Positions 53,977-62,707 of a stretch of DNA of 64,000 nt are shown one piece after another. Below the pieces are notes generated by a model that saw only the letters and a list, made by a program, of their open reading frames with translations, did not search any database and was not told where the DNA came from. Made by a program: the position numbers and the translations under genes. Every line of letters begins with the position of its first letter. Position 1 is the first letter of the stretch. This DNA is from G963662265 sp963668545 (lineage in GTDB: Bacteria > Spirochaetota > Spirochaetia > CADAEX01). The stretch spans positions 930,001 through 994,000 of the forward strand of contig OY764868.1 in the NCBI GenBank assembly GCA_963668545.1. Direction: 5' to 3'.

Positions 53977-54203
53977 TGCTTATACTGTCAAGAAAACTTA
54001 ATGAAAGCATAATAATCGGCGATGATATAGAACTCTCTGTTGTTGATATTAAAGGTGATCAGGTTAAAATCGGCATAAATGCCCCACGGAATGTAAAAGT
54101 GTTCAGAAAAGAGGTTTATGACGCGATACAGGAAGAAAACAGGGCAGCAGCCAGATCTTCGGCAGATACAATACCTTCTCTTGATGATATGCTCAATAAA
54201 TAA
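53976..54203 (+). CDS. csrA: Carbon storage regulator CsrA
   Basis: The 75 residues open MLILSRKLNESIIIGDDIEL and continue IKGDQVKIGINAPRNVKVFRKEV, the standard CsrA sequence, including the RNA-contacting Arg6 and the RNV segment near residue 44. The C-terminal 20 residues extend beyond the E. coli protein (61 aa), as in the FliW-partnered CsrA proteins of Bacillus and spirochaetes. It binds GGA motifs in hairpin loops near ribosome-binding sites. Both flagellin leaders in this window carry such hairpins. Confidence 0.97.
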   Translation: MLILSRKLNESIIIGDDIELSVVDIKGDQVKIGINAPRNVKVFRKEVYDAIQEENRAAARSSADTIPSLDDMLNK

Positions 54204-54271
54204 TTGTTGACCGGGAATAAACAGGATATTCTTATTCAGTGTATAAATGAAATGGAATCAGCAGGTTTCTA

Positions 54272-55417
54272 TCATTCAGATTGTGAGAGTTTTGTAAAAA
54301 GCTGATCCAGTTCATTTTCTATTTCACTTGTTATATCTATCAGATCAGGATCAAAATGCTTTCCTCTCCCTTCAAGAATAATTGAAAAAGCCTTTTCATG
54401 GGAAAAACTGTCTTTGTAGCTCCTTTTCATACGCAGAGCATCATATACATCTGCTATTGCAACAATTCTTGCAGGAAGCGGGATATCTTTGCCTGAAAGG
54501 ACATAGGGATAACCTGTTCCATCCCATTTCTGGTGATGAAAATTGGCTATGTCGGAAGCCATTTTATTGGGATATGAGCTTAGAATCAATGCGCCGTTGG
54601 AGGTGTGTTCCTTCATGATTTCCCATTCCTCATCAGTTAGCGGACCGGGTTTGTGAAGTATGTGGTCGGGAGTGCCGATTTTTCCCACATCATGCATCGA
54701 TGCCAGAAAACCAATATTCATTATGAAGTCCATATCAACTTCTTCATAACCTGGCCTGTTATAGAGCTCCTTTGCAATTCTGTATGAATACTGATTAACC
54801 CTTTCAACATGATTACCTGTATCATCATCTTTAAGTTTTGATGCTCCCAGAAGGCTTTTAAAGGTATTTCTTATAAGAGTATTATTTTCTTCTGTAAGAT
54901 CGTCTATATAGGCAAGATATCCTTCAGGTTTTTCACCTGACAGATTGCAGTCGAAATAGGGGAAAATTATCATATTCGCTGTTGATGTGATTCTGTGGCG
55001 TCCGGATATTTCGATTTTACCTTTCCATGAGAAACCTGATTTTGCAGAAAGAATTGAACTGTATAGATGATTCATCCTTTTCTGATTGAGATAGGGAGCA
55101 AAAATGTCATGTATATAACAGTCTACAGGATTCCGGTTTATATTAATAAAGTTAAGACCTTCCTGGTTTACCCAGTGAATTTTAAGGTTGTTGGTCAGAA
55201 GAATTACAGGTACAGAGGCTTTTTCAAATTTGTGTTTTTCTGTATTAAAAAGCGCCTCATAGTATAGACCTGTTGAAAGGGCTGAATCTGAAAAATCCTC
55301 ATCAACAAGTTCTTCCACATCCTCAGCCTCTAAAACCTCTTCAAGTTCCCTCAGGTCCTCCACATCCTCAAAATATTCATTTTTTAGGGTTTCAGGCATT
55401 TCTCTTACAGACATCAT
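54272..55417 (-). CDS. HD-GYP domain cyclic di-GMP phosphodiesterase with N-terminal PAS-like region
   Basis: The 381 residues comprise an acidic N-terminal stretch (DVEDLRELEEVLEAEDVEEL), a PAS-like domain (about 65-190; VPVILLTNNLKIHWVNQEGL), and an HD-GYP domain. The latter has MHDVGKIGTPD (about 242-252) as HD motif, NFHHQKWDGTGYP (about 292-304) as the GYP motif, and IVAIADVYDAL (about 316-326). These enzymes hydrolyse c-di-GMP to GMP using two or three metals. The start overlaps the tsaB stop by 4 bp. It lies close to a PilZ gene and flagellar genes, which suggests motility control. Confidence 0.9.
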   Translation of the reverse strand: MMSVREMPETLKNEYFEDVEDLRELEEVLEAEDVEELVDEDFSDSALSTGLYYEALFNTEKHKFEKASVPVILLTNNLKIHWVNQEGLNFININRNPVDCYIHDIFAPYLNQKRMNHLYSSILSAKSGFSWKGKIEISGRHRITSTANMIIFPYFDCNLSGEKPEGYLAYIDDLTEENNTLIRNTFKSLLGASKLKDDDTGNHVERVNQYSYRIAKELYNRPGYEEVDMDFIMNIGFLASMHDVGKIGTPDHILHKPGPLTDEEWEIMKEHTSNGALILSSYPNKMASDIANFHHQKWDGTGYPYVLSGKDIPLPARIVAIADVYDALRMKRSYKDSFSHEKAFSIILEGRGKHFDPDLIDITSEIENELDQLFTKLSQSE

Positions 55418-56082
55418 TTTTCCCTGGAAAGAGCTTCTTCAGCATCGCTTTTTCTGATATATACCGGTCCCTGTGCATCTGTATCGGTATTTCCATTGTT
55501 ATACATTTTCTCGCAGATTTCTATGAGAAATTCAATTCTGCTCAACCCTGCAAAAGGATCTTCAGTTATATTATCATTTTTCCGGCAGATATCAAGAAAC
55601 ATTTTGTAATGGGGGCCTGTAAGAAGTATATTTTTATATCCTTCAACAGCTTCAAGAACCTCTTCAGCCGTTGCATCCATATAGTCTGTTTTTCTTATAC
55701 CACGGGAGTAAACAGCAGTGTAGAACCTCTTTTTTCTGGCATCCAGAACAGGGACTACAGCTCCGTCGAAGTTATTATGTCCGAAACTGTAGAAATCAAG
55801 TGTGGGGACAGAAACAACAGGTATGTTTTTTCCGAATGCAAGACCTTTTGCTGTCGCCATTCCTATTCTGAGACCTGTAAAGGAACCGGGGCCCCTGGTG
55901 CACCCGACAAGCTCAATATCATCAATGGATGAACCTGAAATCTCAAACAGTTTTTCCGCTGCCGGGAGCAGTTTTTCAGAGTGTCTGAATCCCTGATCTG
56001 ATGTAATTGTAAATATATCATTACCCGCCTTTAAGGCTGCTGCAAGTTTTTCTGTAGATGTATCAAAAACAAGTATATTCAT
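55414..56082 (-). CDS. tsaB: tRNA threonylcarbamoyladenosine biosynthesis protein TsaB
   Basis: This 222-residue ASKHA-fold protein starts MNILVFDTSTEKLAAALKAG and contains CTRGPGSFTGLRIGMATAKG (about 60-79), the signature of TsaB. It is the scaffold partner of TsaD in making the t6A modification at position 37 of ANN-decoding tRNAs. Its ATG overlaps the tsaE stop by 4 bp, so the pair is coupled. tsaD and tsaC are not in the window. Confidence 0.95.
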   Translation of the reverse strand: MNILVFDTSTEKLAAALKAGNDIFTITSDQGFRHSEKLLPAAEKLFEISGSSIDDIELVGCTRGPGSFTGLRIGMATAKGLAFGKNIPVVSVPTLDFYSFGHNNFDGAVVPVLDARKKRFYTAVYSRGIRKTDYMDATAEEVLEAVEGYKNILLTGPHYKMFLDICRKNDNITEDPFAGLSRIEFLIEICEKMYNNGNTDTDAQGPVYIRKSDAEEALSREK

Positions 56083-56501
56083 TCTTCTGTTCCTGTTATT
56101 GTAATAATTCTGCTGCCATCCCTTTCTATGTCAATATTGACATGAATCATTTTTTCAGGAAGATAATCTTCAATTTTTTCAGCCCATTCTATCACAGATA
56201 TTCCGCCTGAATAGATTATATCTCTTCCCCCTATCATTTCAAATTCATCTGAATCTGATATTCTGTAAAGATCCATATGATAAAGAGGCATTCTGCCGCT
56301 ATATTCACAGATAAGTGTAAAGGTCGGACTTGTAATATTATCTTTAATCCCCAGCCCTCTGGCAATTCCTCTGGTCATGACTGATTTTCCGCTTCCAATC
56401 GGACCGGTCATTGAAATTACTGCTCCGGGATTAAGTATATCTGACAGCTCTATCCCTGCTTTTTCTGTTTCATCTGTCGAGTGGGATATTATTTTTTTCA
56501 G
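56079..56501 (-). CDS. tsaE: tRNA t6A biosynthesis ATPase TsaE, probable CTG start
   Basis: TsaE is the ATPase of the t6A machinery. The P-loop GPIGSGKSV and PTFTLICEY, YHMDLYRI and IEWAEKIEDYLPE motifs are all present. The first ATG (56411) would start directly before the P-loop and remove the first strand and helix. Reading upstream in frame gives KKIISHSTDETEKAGIELSD, matching normal TsaE N-termini, and ends at an in-frame stop. The only suitable initiator is CTG at 56501, with GGGAGG 7 bp before it and overlapping the upstream TGA. The product would be 140 residues. Confidence 0.9.
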   Translation of the reverse strand: MKKIISHSTDETEKAGIELSDILNPGAVISMTGPIGSGKSVMTRGIARGLGIKDNITSPTFTLICEYSGRMPLYHMDLYRISDSDEFEMIGGRDIIYSGGISVIEWAEKIEDYLPEKMIHVNIDIERDGSRIITITGTEE

Positions 56502-56770
56502 GGGAGTCCTCCCTTTTTTTCAAGCTCAGATATTATTTTTTTCAGTTTAGCTGCCGCCCCCAGCATCGGGTAATTAATATGCTTCAGAATTTTTACTGTA
56601 ATTACCGGAATACCTGCCGCTGTTCTTTCCACAGTAAAGCTTACAGGTACTGTTTCTTCAGTACTGCTGCTGCCGTATATGAATACTGCATCTGCATTAT
56701 ACTCATTCCTGTAGAAAAGAAATGATTCTTTTTTTGTTATGTTGCTTAAATTTTTTATTTCCATAATCAT
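56498..56770 (-). CDS. Small unknown protein upstream of tsaE
   Basis: This 90-residue protein is not recognised. It is soluble, with a beta-rich first half (ESFLFYRNEYNADAVFIYGS) and a C-terminal helix (LGAAAKLKKIISELEKKGG). It overlaps tsaE by 4 bp (CTGA), so it is the first gene of a tightly coupled cluster with tsaE, tsaB and the HD-GYP gene. A second ATG lies at 56764. Function is unknown. Confidence 0.65.
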   Translation of the reverse strand: MIMEIKNLSNITKKESFLFYRNEYNADAVFIYGSSSTEETVPVSFTVERTAAGIPVITVKILKHINYPMLGAAAKLKKIISELEKKGGLP

Positions 56771-56825
56771 TTTAGAATATACACAATTTGCTGATTTATT
56801 TCAAATAGTGTATTAAGCTGAAATA

Positions 56826-57956
56826 TCAGTAATCAAGTATGCTTCCCCTTTCTTCAATTCCGTAAACATAGGTTTGAATGGAATTGAGATTTGTCCGGGA
56901 TATGGTACTGAACTGAATATGCATGATTGTTGTTCCGGGCCCTTCTCTTCTTGTATTAACAATTTTTCCGAGAATCCCCATTTTACTGTGTCCCATATCC
57001 AGATTTATTTTTATCAATTCGCCTTTCTGAAGACTGCTCGCCGATTTTATACTGCATCCCCCGGCTGAAATCTCTAGGATATTTCCCAGCCTTCCCTTTG
57101 AATCTGCAAGCACAGCTTTTTTCTGCCTGTTTTTTCCTCTTCCAATTGTCATGATATTGATTTTGAAAAAATAACAGTGTTTGTTGAGTTCCTTTCTCGG
57201 GTATTTTCTCTGCTGGGACTGTGAAAGTGAATTGGAATGCTGAAGCATGATGCAGGTTTCATTCTTCACCGTGCTGTAGCCCATAACCTTTGTCCTGAAA
57301 GAAAAACCCTTGTCGCCTTTTTCCCAGAAAGAGACTTCAAGCGGCTGCCACTTTTTCCATCTGATATAATTACCATCAGACTGGACCGGAATGCTTACAC
57401 ATACAGCATCTTTCAGATTTGCTACTATATGAGATTCGTATCTTATTTTTGAATCAGAGACCAGTGTTATATTAAGCCCAGACTTAAGCTGCCTTGTTGT
57501 ATTGAAAGATTTTTTTGTTCCTGAATAGCGGTCAAGTTTCTGTTTGACACTGAAAAGTGCCATCTTGTAACTTTCCCTGACCTGCGGAGCATAGGAGCCG
57601 TTTTCAAAATCTATAATCGCTTTTTTCATTGTAGTGTTGAATATTTTTGGATTTGTGAAAAAGTTAAGCGGGGTAGGGACTTTATACCGTTTTGCAATAT
57701 CTTCAAGCAGCTTTATCTGCAGCTGACTGAGTCCGAGTTTTTTTGAGTGTTTTCTGAATTTGTTCCTGCTTGCTCTGGGAGAAGCAGCTTTTGCAGCAGT
57801 TCCTCCGCCTGTACTGCCGCCTCCTGATTTATTTGCATTTGCCCCGATTATCAGGAATATAACAAAAACAGCAATAATACCTCCTGTGATATACATTGTT
57901 GTTTTATCAGCAGTCTGGATTATTGTTGTCTGAAGCAGTACCAAATGATTTAACAT
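56826..57956 (-). CDS. PilZ-domain protein with N-terminal membrane anchor
   Basis: The 376 residues begin with one span (about 22-43), then a glycine and basic linker and a middle domain of about 110 residues. The C-terminal region has a YcgR-like beta domain followed by PilZ: RKYPRKELN (about 253-261) carries the RxxxR motif and GNILEISAGGCSI (about 294-306) the NxSxxG-type motif, both needed for c-di-GMP binding. Spirochaete proteins of this kind influence motility. It lies between fliD and the HD-GYP gene, which supports a flagellar role. It starts 30 bp after the upstream unknown gene. Confidence 0.85.
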   Translation of the reverse strand: MLNHLVLLQTTIIQTADKTTMYITGGIIAVFVIFLIIGANANKSGGGSTGGGTAAKAASPRASRNKFRKHSKKLGLSQLQIKLLEDIAKRYKVPTPLNFFTNPKIFNTTMKKAIIDFENGSYAPQVRESYKMALFSVKQKLDRYSGTKKSFNTTRQLKSGLNITLVSDSKIRYESHIVANLKDAVCVSIPVQSDGNYIRWKKWQPLEVSFWEKGDKGFSFRTKVMGYSTVKNETCIMLQHSNSLSQSQQRKYPRKELNKHCYFFKINIMTIGRGKNRQKKAVLADSKGRLGNILEISAGGCSIKSASSLQKGELIKINLDMGHSKMGILGKIVNTRREGPGTTIMHIQFSTISRTNLNSIQTYVYGIEERGSILDY

Positions 57957-57986
57957 TACTTTCTCCGTTTATTAATTATATTATTT

Positions 57987-58826
57987 CTATACACCGGACA
58001 GTATATTTTCCACTACAGGAACTATTTCATATTCCAGAAGATCTCCTACAAGTACAGAATCTGAATCTTCAATAGCATTGCACAGTTCTGAAAGCTTCGA
58101 ATTGAAGTCCTGAATTTCCTCTTTATTGAGCGGTATACATTTTTTCATATCCAGAATACTCAGTATTCTGGAGAATTTTTTGAGAAACTCAACAAAATCA
58201 ATTACATTGTTCATTGCTTCCCTGTCCCTGCCTGTCTGGAGGAGTATGGAAACATTCCCTGCATCTTCAGCTGTTTTTTCGAAGCTTTTTTTCAGGGCTT
58301 CCAGCTCTGTCTCTGGTGAGATTATTTCATTTTTTCTTGTTTCTGCAATTATTATGATATTTTCTGAAAAAATTGATATCTCCCTGAAGTGATTATCAAT
58401 TTCTGATATGTTTTCCAGAAAGTTTTCTATGAATCCTGTATTTTTATCATATACCTTATCAATGTTGGTTTTCAGAAGAGGTTTTATATTTTTGTAATCA
58501 TCCAGAACACTTACAAGACTTTCCCTGTCTCCCGCAGTGATATTATTCAGGATAAGCATGAAATAATGCTGTATTGCATCAAGCTGTGCCAGTTTCAGTT
58601 CAAGGAAAGATTCTGCAGTTATTCTGACTTCATTAATGCTGTCAATTTTCAATGAAGAGAGTATGTCCCTGTCAGTATAGTCTGTCTCTGTTCCGTCAAC
58701 GGAAAGCCCCGAAATGTAGTAATTTTCCTCCATCAGCCATCTGCTGACAGCTTCAATAACCTCAATAAGTGTTTTTTCTTCTTCAAGTTTGAAGTCAAGT
58801 TTACTGTTGTCTATAAAAATCTGCAA
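57987..58826 (-). CDS. Unknown protein between fliD and the PilZ gene
   Basis: From the TTG at 58826 (AAAGGA upstream) this is 279 residues. The first 70 have a small alpha/beta, ubiquitin-like pattern (MQIFIDNSKLDFKLEEEKTL, ISGLSVDGTETDYTDRDILS) and the rest is helical, without membrane spans. I do not recognise it. Because it sits directly between fliD and the PilZ gene it may belong to the flagellar regulon, but there is no motif to support a specific job. Confidence 0.62.
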   Translation of the reverse strand: MQIFIDNSKLDFKLEEEKTLIEVIEAVSRWLMEENYYISGLSVDGTETDYTDRDILSSLKIDSINEVRITAESFLELKLAQLDAIQHYFMLILNNITAGDRESLVSVLDDYKNIKPLLKTNIDKVYDKNTGFIENFLENISEIDNHFREISIFSENIIIIAETRKNEIISPETELEALKKSFEKTAEDAGNVSILLQTGRDREAMNNVIDFVEFLKKFSRILSILDMKKCIPLNKEEIQDFNSKLSELCNAIEDSDSVLVGDLLEYEIVPVVENILSGV

Positions 58827-58964
58827 ATTCCAATCCTTTTAATAATCCCTGTTTCTTTATTATTCCGGATATTATATCTTCCGGACATACCTATACTATA
58901 TAAATCGGCAAACAAAAAACAAAGATTTAAAAATATCTTTTAAAGGAGGGAAAGATGAATGATG

Positions 58965-60980
58965 TCAGTTATTATTGTTATTGCCGAAGTTCTGCAGTGA
59001 TTTTGATGATTTTTCCAGTTCCTGGAGGGCCCCTTCCATCATGCCGTATTTTCGTCTCAGGTCCTGTTCCGTCTGTTCAAGTTTTCTGTTGTAGTTTTCT
59101 ATATCCTGATCATTCTGTTTGATGTTTCTGTCTATGGTAGCCAGTTTGAGGGAAATAATTCCCCCTGTTTCATTGTATGCTTTTGTATAACTGTCTGCAG
59201 CATATGCAAGCCCGGAATCAACTACCAGATCATTATCTGTATCGTTCCCGAACAGGTTTTTCAGATCTTCTCCCCTTGCTTCAATTACACTGTCCAGCTT
59301 CTCCTCGTTGATTTCCATGTATCCTCTCAGTTTTGCAGCGCTCAAACCACCGCCTCCCGATGAATTTGTGGAAATCCCCAGTTCCGCCAGCATTGACAGT
59401 GTATTGTCCTCATTCCATGGATAACTGTTCATCATTATTCTCTGGAGACTGCTTTTCAGCTGTGTAAGCGATATTTCTCCCTGCAAAAGACCCAGCCTTT
59501 CCACAGCTTTCTCCCGCTCTTCATCAGAAAAATAATCAATTTCATCAATCACATCCTGGCTGTTTCTCGAAAGTATCTGTATTTCGGTGAGAAGGTTGTT
59601 ATAATTGCCTACAAAATTGATTATTGAATTCTTGATATTTTCACTGTCCGGTTTAACATCAATCTCAATCTCTCTGCTGCTTTCGGATTTCAGGTTCAGT
59701 GTCACTCCCGGTATAAGGTCGTCCACTTCATTTGAACTTCTTGTCACCCTGATACCGTCAAGTTCAAGTTCAGCATCAGATGCATTTGAAACAGCATTGA
59801 CAGGAGCGTAATCACCCCTTTCTTCCGGGTTGAAGATCTTGATATTTGAAATATTTATAATTTTATGTGTATTCCTGTTTCTGATATTTAAAGATTCAAT
59901 AGAATTTCCGTAATCCCTGAGTCGGACCTGTATTTTCTGCACATCTTCTGAATCAGCAATTTCCGGCAGCTTTTTTATACTGCTGTCGGAACTGAGAAAA
60001 AGAACTGACATGTCCCTTATTTTCTCGGGTGGAGCAGGTGTTTCCCATTCAGGAAGATCTATAGTGAATGATTCATTTTTTATTGTAATATCCTTATATG
60101 TCATAGTGCCTGTATCAGGTATGGAAGGACCCGGGGGGGGGGCAGGGGGGGTATATTCAGTTTCCGGAATATTATTTATACTTATCTCCATTTCCAGAAC
60201 AAGCTTTTCGTCTGTTATCACAGCCGGTGTGAAGGGGATCGAAAGTTCTTTCCCCGGATTTATCCTGAGATTACTGTTTTCAACAGAGTAGCTTTCGCTG
60301 TCAAGAGCCTTGACCCACTGTTTAATAATTGCTGGATCAGGTTTAATATCGCGTCTGGAAGTGATTTTTTTTTCAATGATACCTGTATTTTCAGCAAACA
60401 GAAGTGCTTCCTTGTCAAAATCGAGTTTATTGTCTTTCCCTGTTTTCTTGGATTCAAGTACAAAATAAACTGAATTGCGGTCAACATTTATTACAGAGGA
60501 TTTAAGGTAGTCTCCACCCTCTCTGTTTATAATTTCCGAAAAGCTTTTAAGAGACCCTCCTCTGAAATTAACAGCTATTTCCTTATCCCCGACAGTAAAA
60601 ACATAGTTTCCGCTTTTAAGCTTGAAATCCTTGTCTACAGGTTTTGAGATAAGTTTGTCAGCTTTGGCTGTTTTCAGTATTTTTATACTTCTCTTTTCCA
60701 CAACAGCATCCCTGGCAGCTGTTGCTGTCATTACTGATGTATCTGATGATTCTGCATTTTTGTCTTCAAAAGGGTTCTGGAAGCTGTAGAGTTCTTTTGC
60801 GGAGTCTCTGAATGTTGATATTTTTCTGTTAAGGTCCTGCCAGACTTTTTTTTTATTGTTGTTAAGCTCATTCCGCTTTTCAAGCCTTTCAAGCGGAATT
60901 CGCTCAACCTTGAGAAGCCCTTCTATTATTTTGTCTGAGTTGATTTTACTTGTAACACCAGGGATAGTAATATCTGACAT
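58965..60980 (-). CDS. fliD: Flagellar filament cap protein FliD (HAP2)
   Basis: The 671-residue protein starts MSDITIPGVTSKINSDKIIE and continues GLLKVERIPLERLEKRNEL, the typical FliD N-terminus, and ends with a coiled coil (YNRKLEQTEQDLRRKYGMME) of the FliD C-terminal domain. It caps the growing filament and helps flagellin assemble. Residues about 278-290 form a proline run (TPPAPPPGPSIP) whose DNA contains a G10 and a G7 tract on the plus strand. The gene is 24 bp downstream of flaG. Confidence 0.95.
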   Translation of the reverse strand: MSDITIPGVTSKINSDKIIEGLLKVERIPLERLEKRNELNNNKKKVWQDLNRKISTFRDSAKELYSFQNPFEDKNAESSDTSVMTATAARDAVVEKRSIKILKTAKADKLISKPVDKDFKLKSGNYVFTVGDKEIAVNFRGGSLKSFSEIINREGGDYLKSSVINVDRNSVYFVLESKKTGKDNKLDFDKEALLFAENTGIIEKKITSRRDIKPDPAIIKQWVKALDSESYSVENSNLRINPGKELSIPFTPAVITDEKLVLEMEISINNIPETEYTPPAPPPGPSIPDTGTMTYKDITIKNESFTIDLPEWETPAPPEKIRDMSVLFLSSDSSIKKLPEIADSEDVQKIQVRLRDYGNSIESLNIRNRNTHKIINISNIKIFNPEERGDYAPVNAVSNASDAELELDGIRVTRSSNEVDDLIPGVTLNLKSESSREIEIDVKPDSENIKNSIINFVGNYNNLLTEIQILSRNSQDVIDEIDYFSDEEREKAVERLGLLQGEISLTQLKSSLQRIMMNSYPWNEDNTLSMLAELGISTNSSGGGGLSAAKLRGYMEINEEKLDSVIEARGEDLKNLFGNDTDNDLVVDSGLAYAADSYTKAYNETGGIISLKLATIDRNIKQNDQDIENYNRKLEQTEQDLRRKYGMMEGALQELEKSSKSLQNFGNNNNN
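60133..60151. repeat. Homopolymer tracts G10 and G7 inside fliD
   Basis: On the plus strand, ten consecutive G residues (60133-60142) are followed by CA and seven more (60145-60151). They encode the proline run in the middle of FliD. Slippage by one base would shift the frame and cut off the C-terminal half of the protein. Confidence 0.9.
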
Positions 60981-61004
60981 TGGAAAGCTATTACCCCTGA
61001 AATA

Positions 61005-61388
61005 TTAAATTTGTTCATCAACAAGCAGACCGATTGCTTCCCGGATACTGTCCTGTAATCTCTGGATTGCTTCAGGGGGTATCTCCTTAATCACCTTATC
61101 GGTGGTTTTATCTACCACTTTAACTATTATACGGTTTGTCTCTCTGTTGATGGTATATTTGAGATCCCTGTTCAATATTGATGCATCATTCAATGCTTTT
61201 TTAAGATATTTTTCTATTTCATCCCTTGATACAGGTTTCTGTGTTTCGTGGATCTGTTTTTCTGCCAGCTCGACAACTGCTTTCTGTTTTTCATTCTGCT
61301 GAGCAAGCTGTTCTGCAGGTTCTACCCGCTGTTTTGAATTCTGAACTGGCAGCCTTCCGGCAATTCGTCCCTGAATTTCCAGTTCCAT
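61005..61388 (-). CDS. flaG: FlaG-family flagellar protein
   Basis: The 127-residue protein has the FlaG pattern: a polar Gln/Glu-rich N-terminal half, then KYTINRETNRIIVKVVDKTT and DKVIKEIPPEAIQRL (about 95-109). In other bacteria FlaG affects filament length. AGAGG precedes the ATG at 61388. It lies between the first flagellin and fliD and directly downstream of a terminator. Confidence 0.9.
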   Translation of the reverse strand: MELEIQGRIAGRLPVQNSKQRVEPAEQLAQQNEKQKAVVELAEKQIHETQKPVSRDEIEKYLKKALNDASILNRDLKYTINRETNRIIVKVVDKTTDKVIKEIPPEAIQRLQDSIREAIGLLVDEQI

Positions 61389-61402
61389 TGCACTACCTCT
61401 TT

Positions 61403-61431
61403 AAAAGAAGGGGAGAGGCGCTTATCTCCCC
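61403..61431 (-). terminator. Terminator between flagellin gene and flaG
   Basis: On the minus strand, GGGGAGA (61431-61425) pairs with TCTCCCC (61416-61410), then TTCTTTT. It ends 14 bp before the flaG start. flaG and fliD would be expressed by read-through from the flagellin transcript, or from an unseen promoter. A further stem, TGAAGAGAT/ATCTCTTCA, lies just upstream of it (about 61445-61473). Confidence 0.72.
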
Positions 61432-61513
61432 CTGAATGTTTTTTATGAAGAGATGACGTCCAGATATCTCTTCAATTGCTTGAAAAATAACACGTGTTAT
61501 CCACAATTAGAGC

Positions 61514-62365
61514 TTACATAAGCTGAAGCACTGACTGTGATTTTGTATTGGCCTGAGCCAGCATTGCGGTGCCTGACTGAGTAAGAATCATGTTTTTGAC
61601 ATAGTTAACCATTTCACCGGCCATATCAACATCCCTGATTCTTGATTCAGCAGCCTGCATGTTTTCAGCAGCAATAGCTATTCCTTTTGATGCAATTTCA
61701 AATCTGTTCTGATATGCACCAAGGTCAGCCCTCTGCTTGTTGACAGCTTTAAGAGCATTATCAAGTTTCCCGATAGTCATATTGGCTTCATCAGGAGTAG
61801 AAATGGAAATTAATCCATTTGTATTCTGTTCACTGATAAGGCCCAGAGCTTCGGCAGTCATTGTCTGAATAAAAATTGTTTCAGACTGGTCCATATTAGC
61901 TCCAACCTGCAGCTGAAGAATATTTCCGGTTTCATTACCTCTTGCAAATGCTCCGGTAAGCATGTTCATTCCATTGAACTGGGCATGTGAAGCAATTCTG
62001 TTTACTTCATCAACCAGCTGTGAAACTTCAACCTGGATCTGCATTCTGTCTTCAGCAGTATAGATACCGTTTGCAGACTGAACTGAAAGTTCTCTTACCC
62101 TGTGGAGAATGTCCTGAGTTTCCTGAAGATAGCCTTCTGCGGTCTGGATGAAGGAAACACCGTTTTCAATATTCCTTTCAGCCTGATTAAGACCTCTTAT
62201 CTGACTTCTCATCTTTTCAGAAACAGCAAGACCAGATGCATCATCACCAGCTTTATTGATTCTCATACCTGAGCTGAGCTTTTCAAGGTTTTTGCTCATT
62301 TCTGAACCGGAAACCCCTAGCTGTCTGTTCGCATACATGGCACTCATGTTGTGATTAATTATCAT
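61514..62365 (-). CDS. flaB: Flagellin, FlaB-type (first copy)
   Basis: From the ATG at 62365 (AAGGAG upstream) this is 283 residues, the usual FlaB length. The start MIINHNMSAMYANRQLGVSG and the conserved KLSSGMRINKAGDDASGLAV lie in the N-terminal helix; the C-terminal half ends with ESRIRDVDMAGEMVNYVKNM and AMLAQANTKSQSVLQLM. There is no variable D2/D3 domain, as in spirochaete core flagellins that assemble in the periplasm. It is about 342 bp downstream of the second flagellin gene. Confidence 0.95.
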   Translation of the reverse strand: MIINHNMSAMYANRQLGVSGSEMSKNLEKLSSGMRINKAGDDASGLAVSEKMRSQIRGLNQAERNIENGVSFIQTAEGYLQETQDILHRVRELSVQSANGIYTAEDRMQIQVEVSQLVDEVNRIASHAQFNGMNMLTGAFARGNETGNILQLQVGANMDQSETIFIQTMTAEALGLISEQNTNGLISISTPDEANMTIGKLDNALKAVNKQRADLGAYQNRFEIASKGIAIAAENMQAAESRIRDVDMAGEMVNYVKNMILTQSGTAMLAQANTKSQSVLQLM

Positions 62366-62387
62366 AGCCCCTCCTTGAAATTGATAC

Positions 62388-62405
62388 AAAGGCATCCCTG
62401 CCCCT
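62388..62405 (-). promoter_or_regulatory. CsrA-type hairpin in leader of first flagellin
   Basis: On the minus strand AGGGGCAGGGATGCCTTT folds as a 6-bp stem (two G-U pairs) with loop AGGGAT. It matches the CsrA consensus core GGAUG in a loop and lies about 31 nt before the ATG. A second GGA is in the Shine-Dalgarno, 62371-62376. Confidence 0.75.
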
Positions 62406-62707
62406 GTTGTAAATATAACCTTTATTAAGGTATATAGAATCAAGTAATACAAAAGCCTTAAAGCGCCGCTTTTGTATTTTCTTTACCTAAAATAAAGAAA
62501 TATGTCTCTTCATTAAGAGATATACTCCTTCAGGCTATATAAACCGGAGGGTCTGTATTTCAAAGAACAACGTGTCCAGTTTCACAATGTAAACTGGCCT
62601 CTGCTTTCCTGTTCGGAAAAGAACATTAAAAGCAGTACAAGGGCAGCATAAAGCTGCCCTTAATACACTTATACAACAGTATAAGTTTACTAAATAATAA
62701 TAATACG
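62406..62707. other. Region between the two flagellin genes: promoter area with several hairpins
   Basis: No gene is present. An inverted repeat with 11-bp arms, AATACAAAAGC/GCTTTTGTATT, is at 62446-62478. Smaller stems are TCTCTT/AAGAGA (62505-62520) and CCAGTTT/AAACTGG (62576-62597). A terminator-like AAGGGCAGC/GCTGCCCTT is at 62639-62661, downstream of the second flagellin gene. The promoter of the first flagellin gene should lie here. I did not find a good sigma-28 match. Confidence 0.6.
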
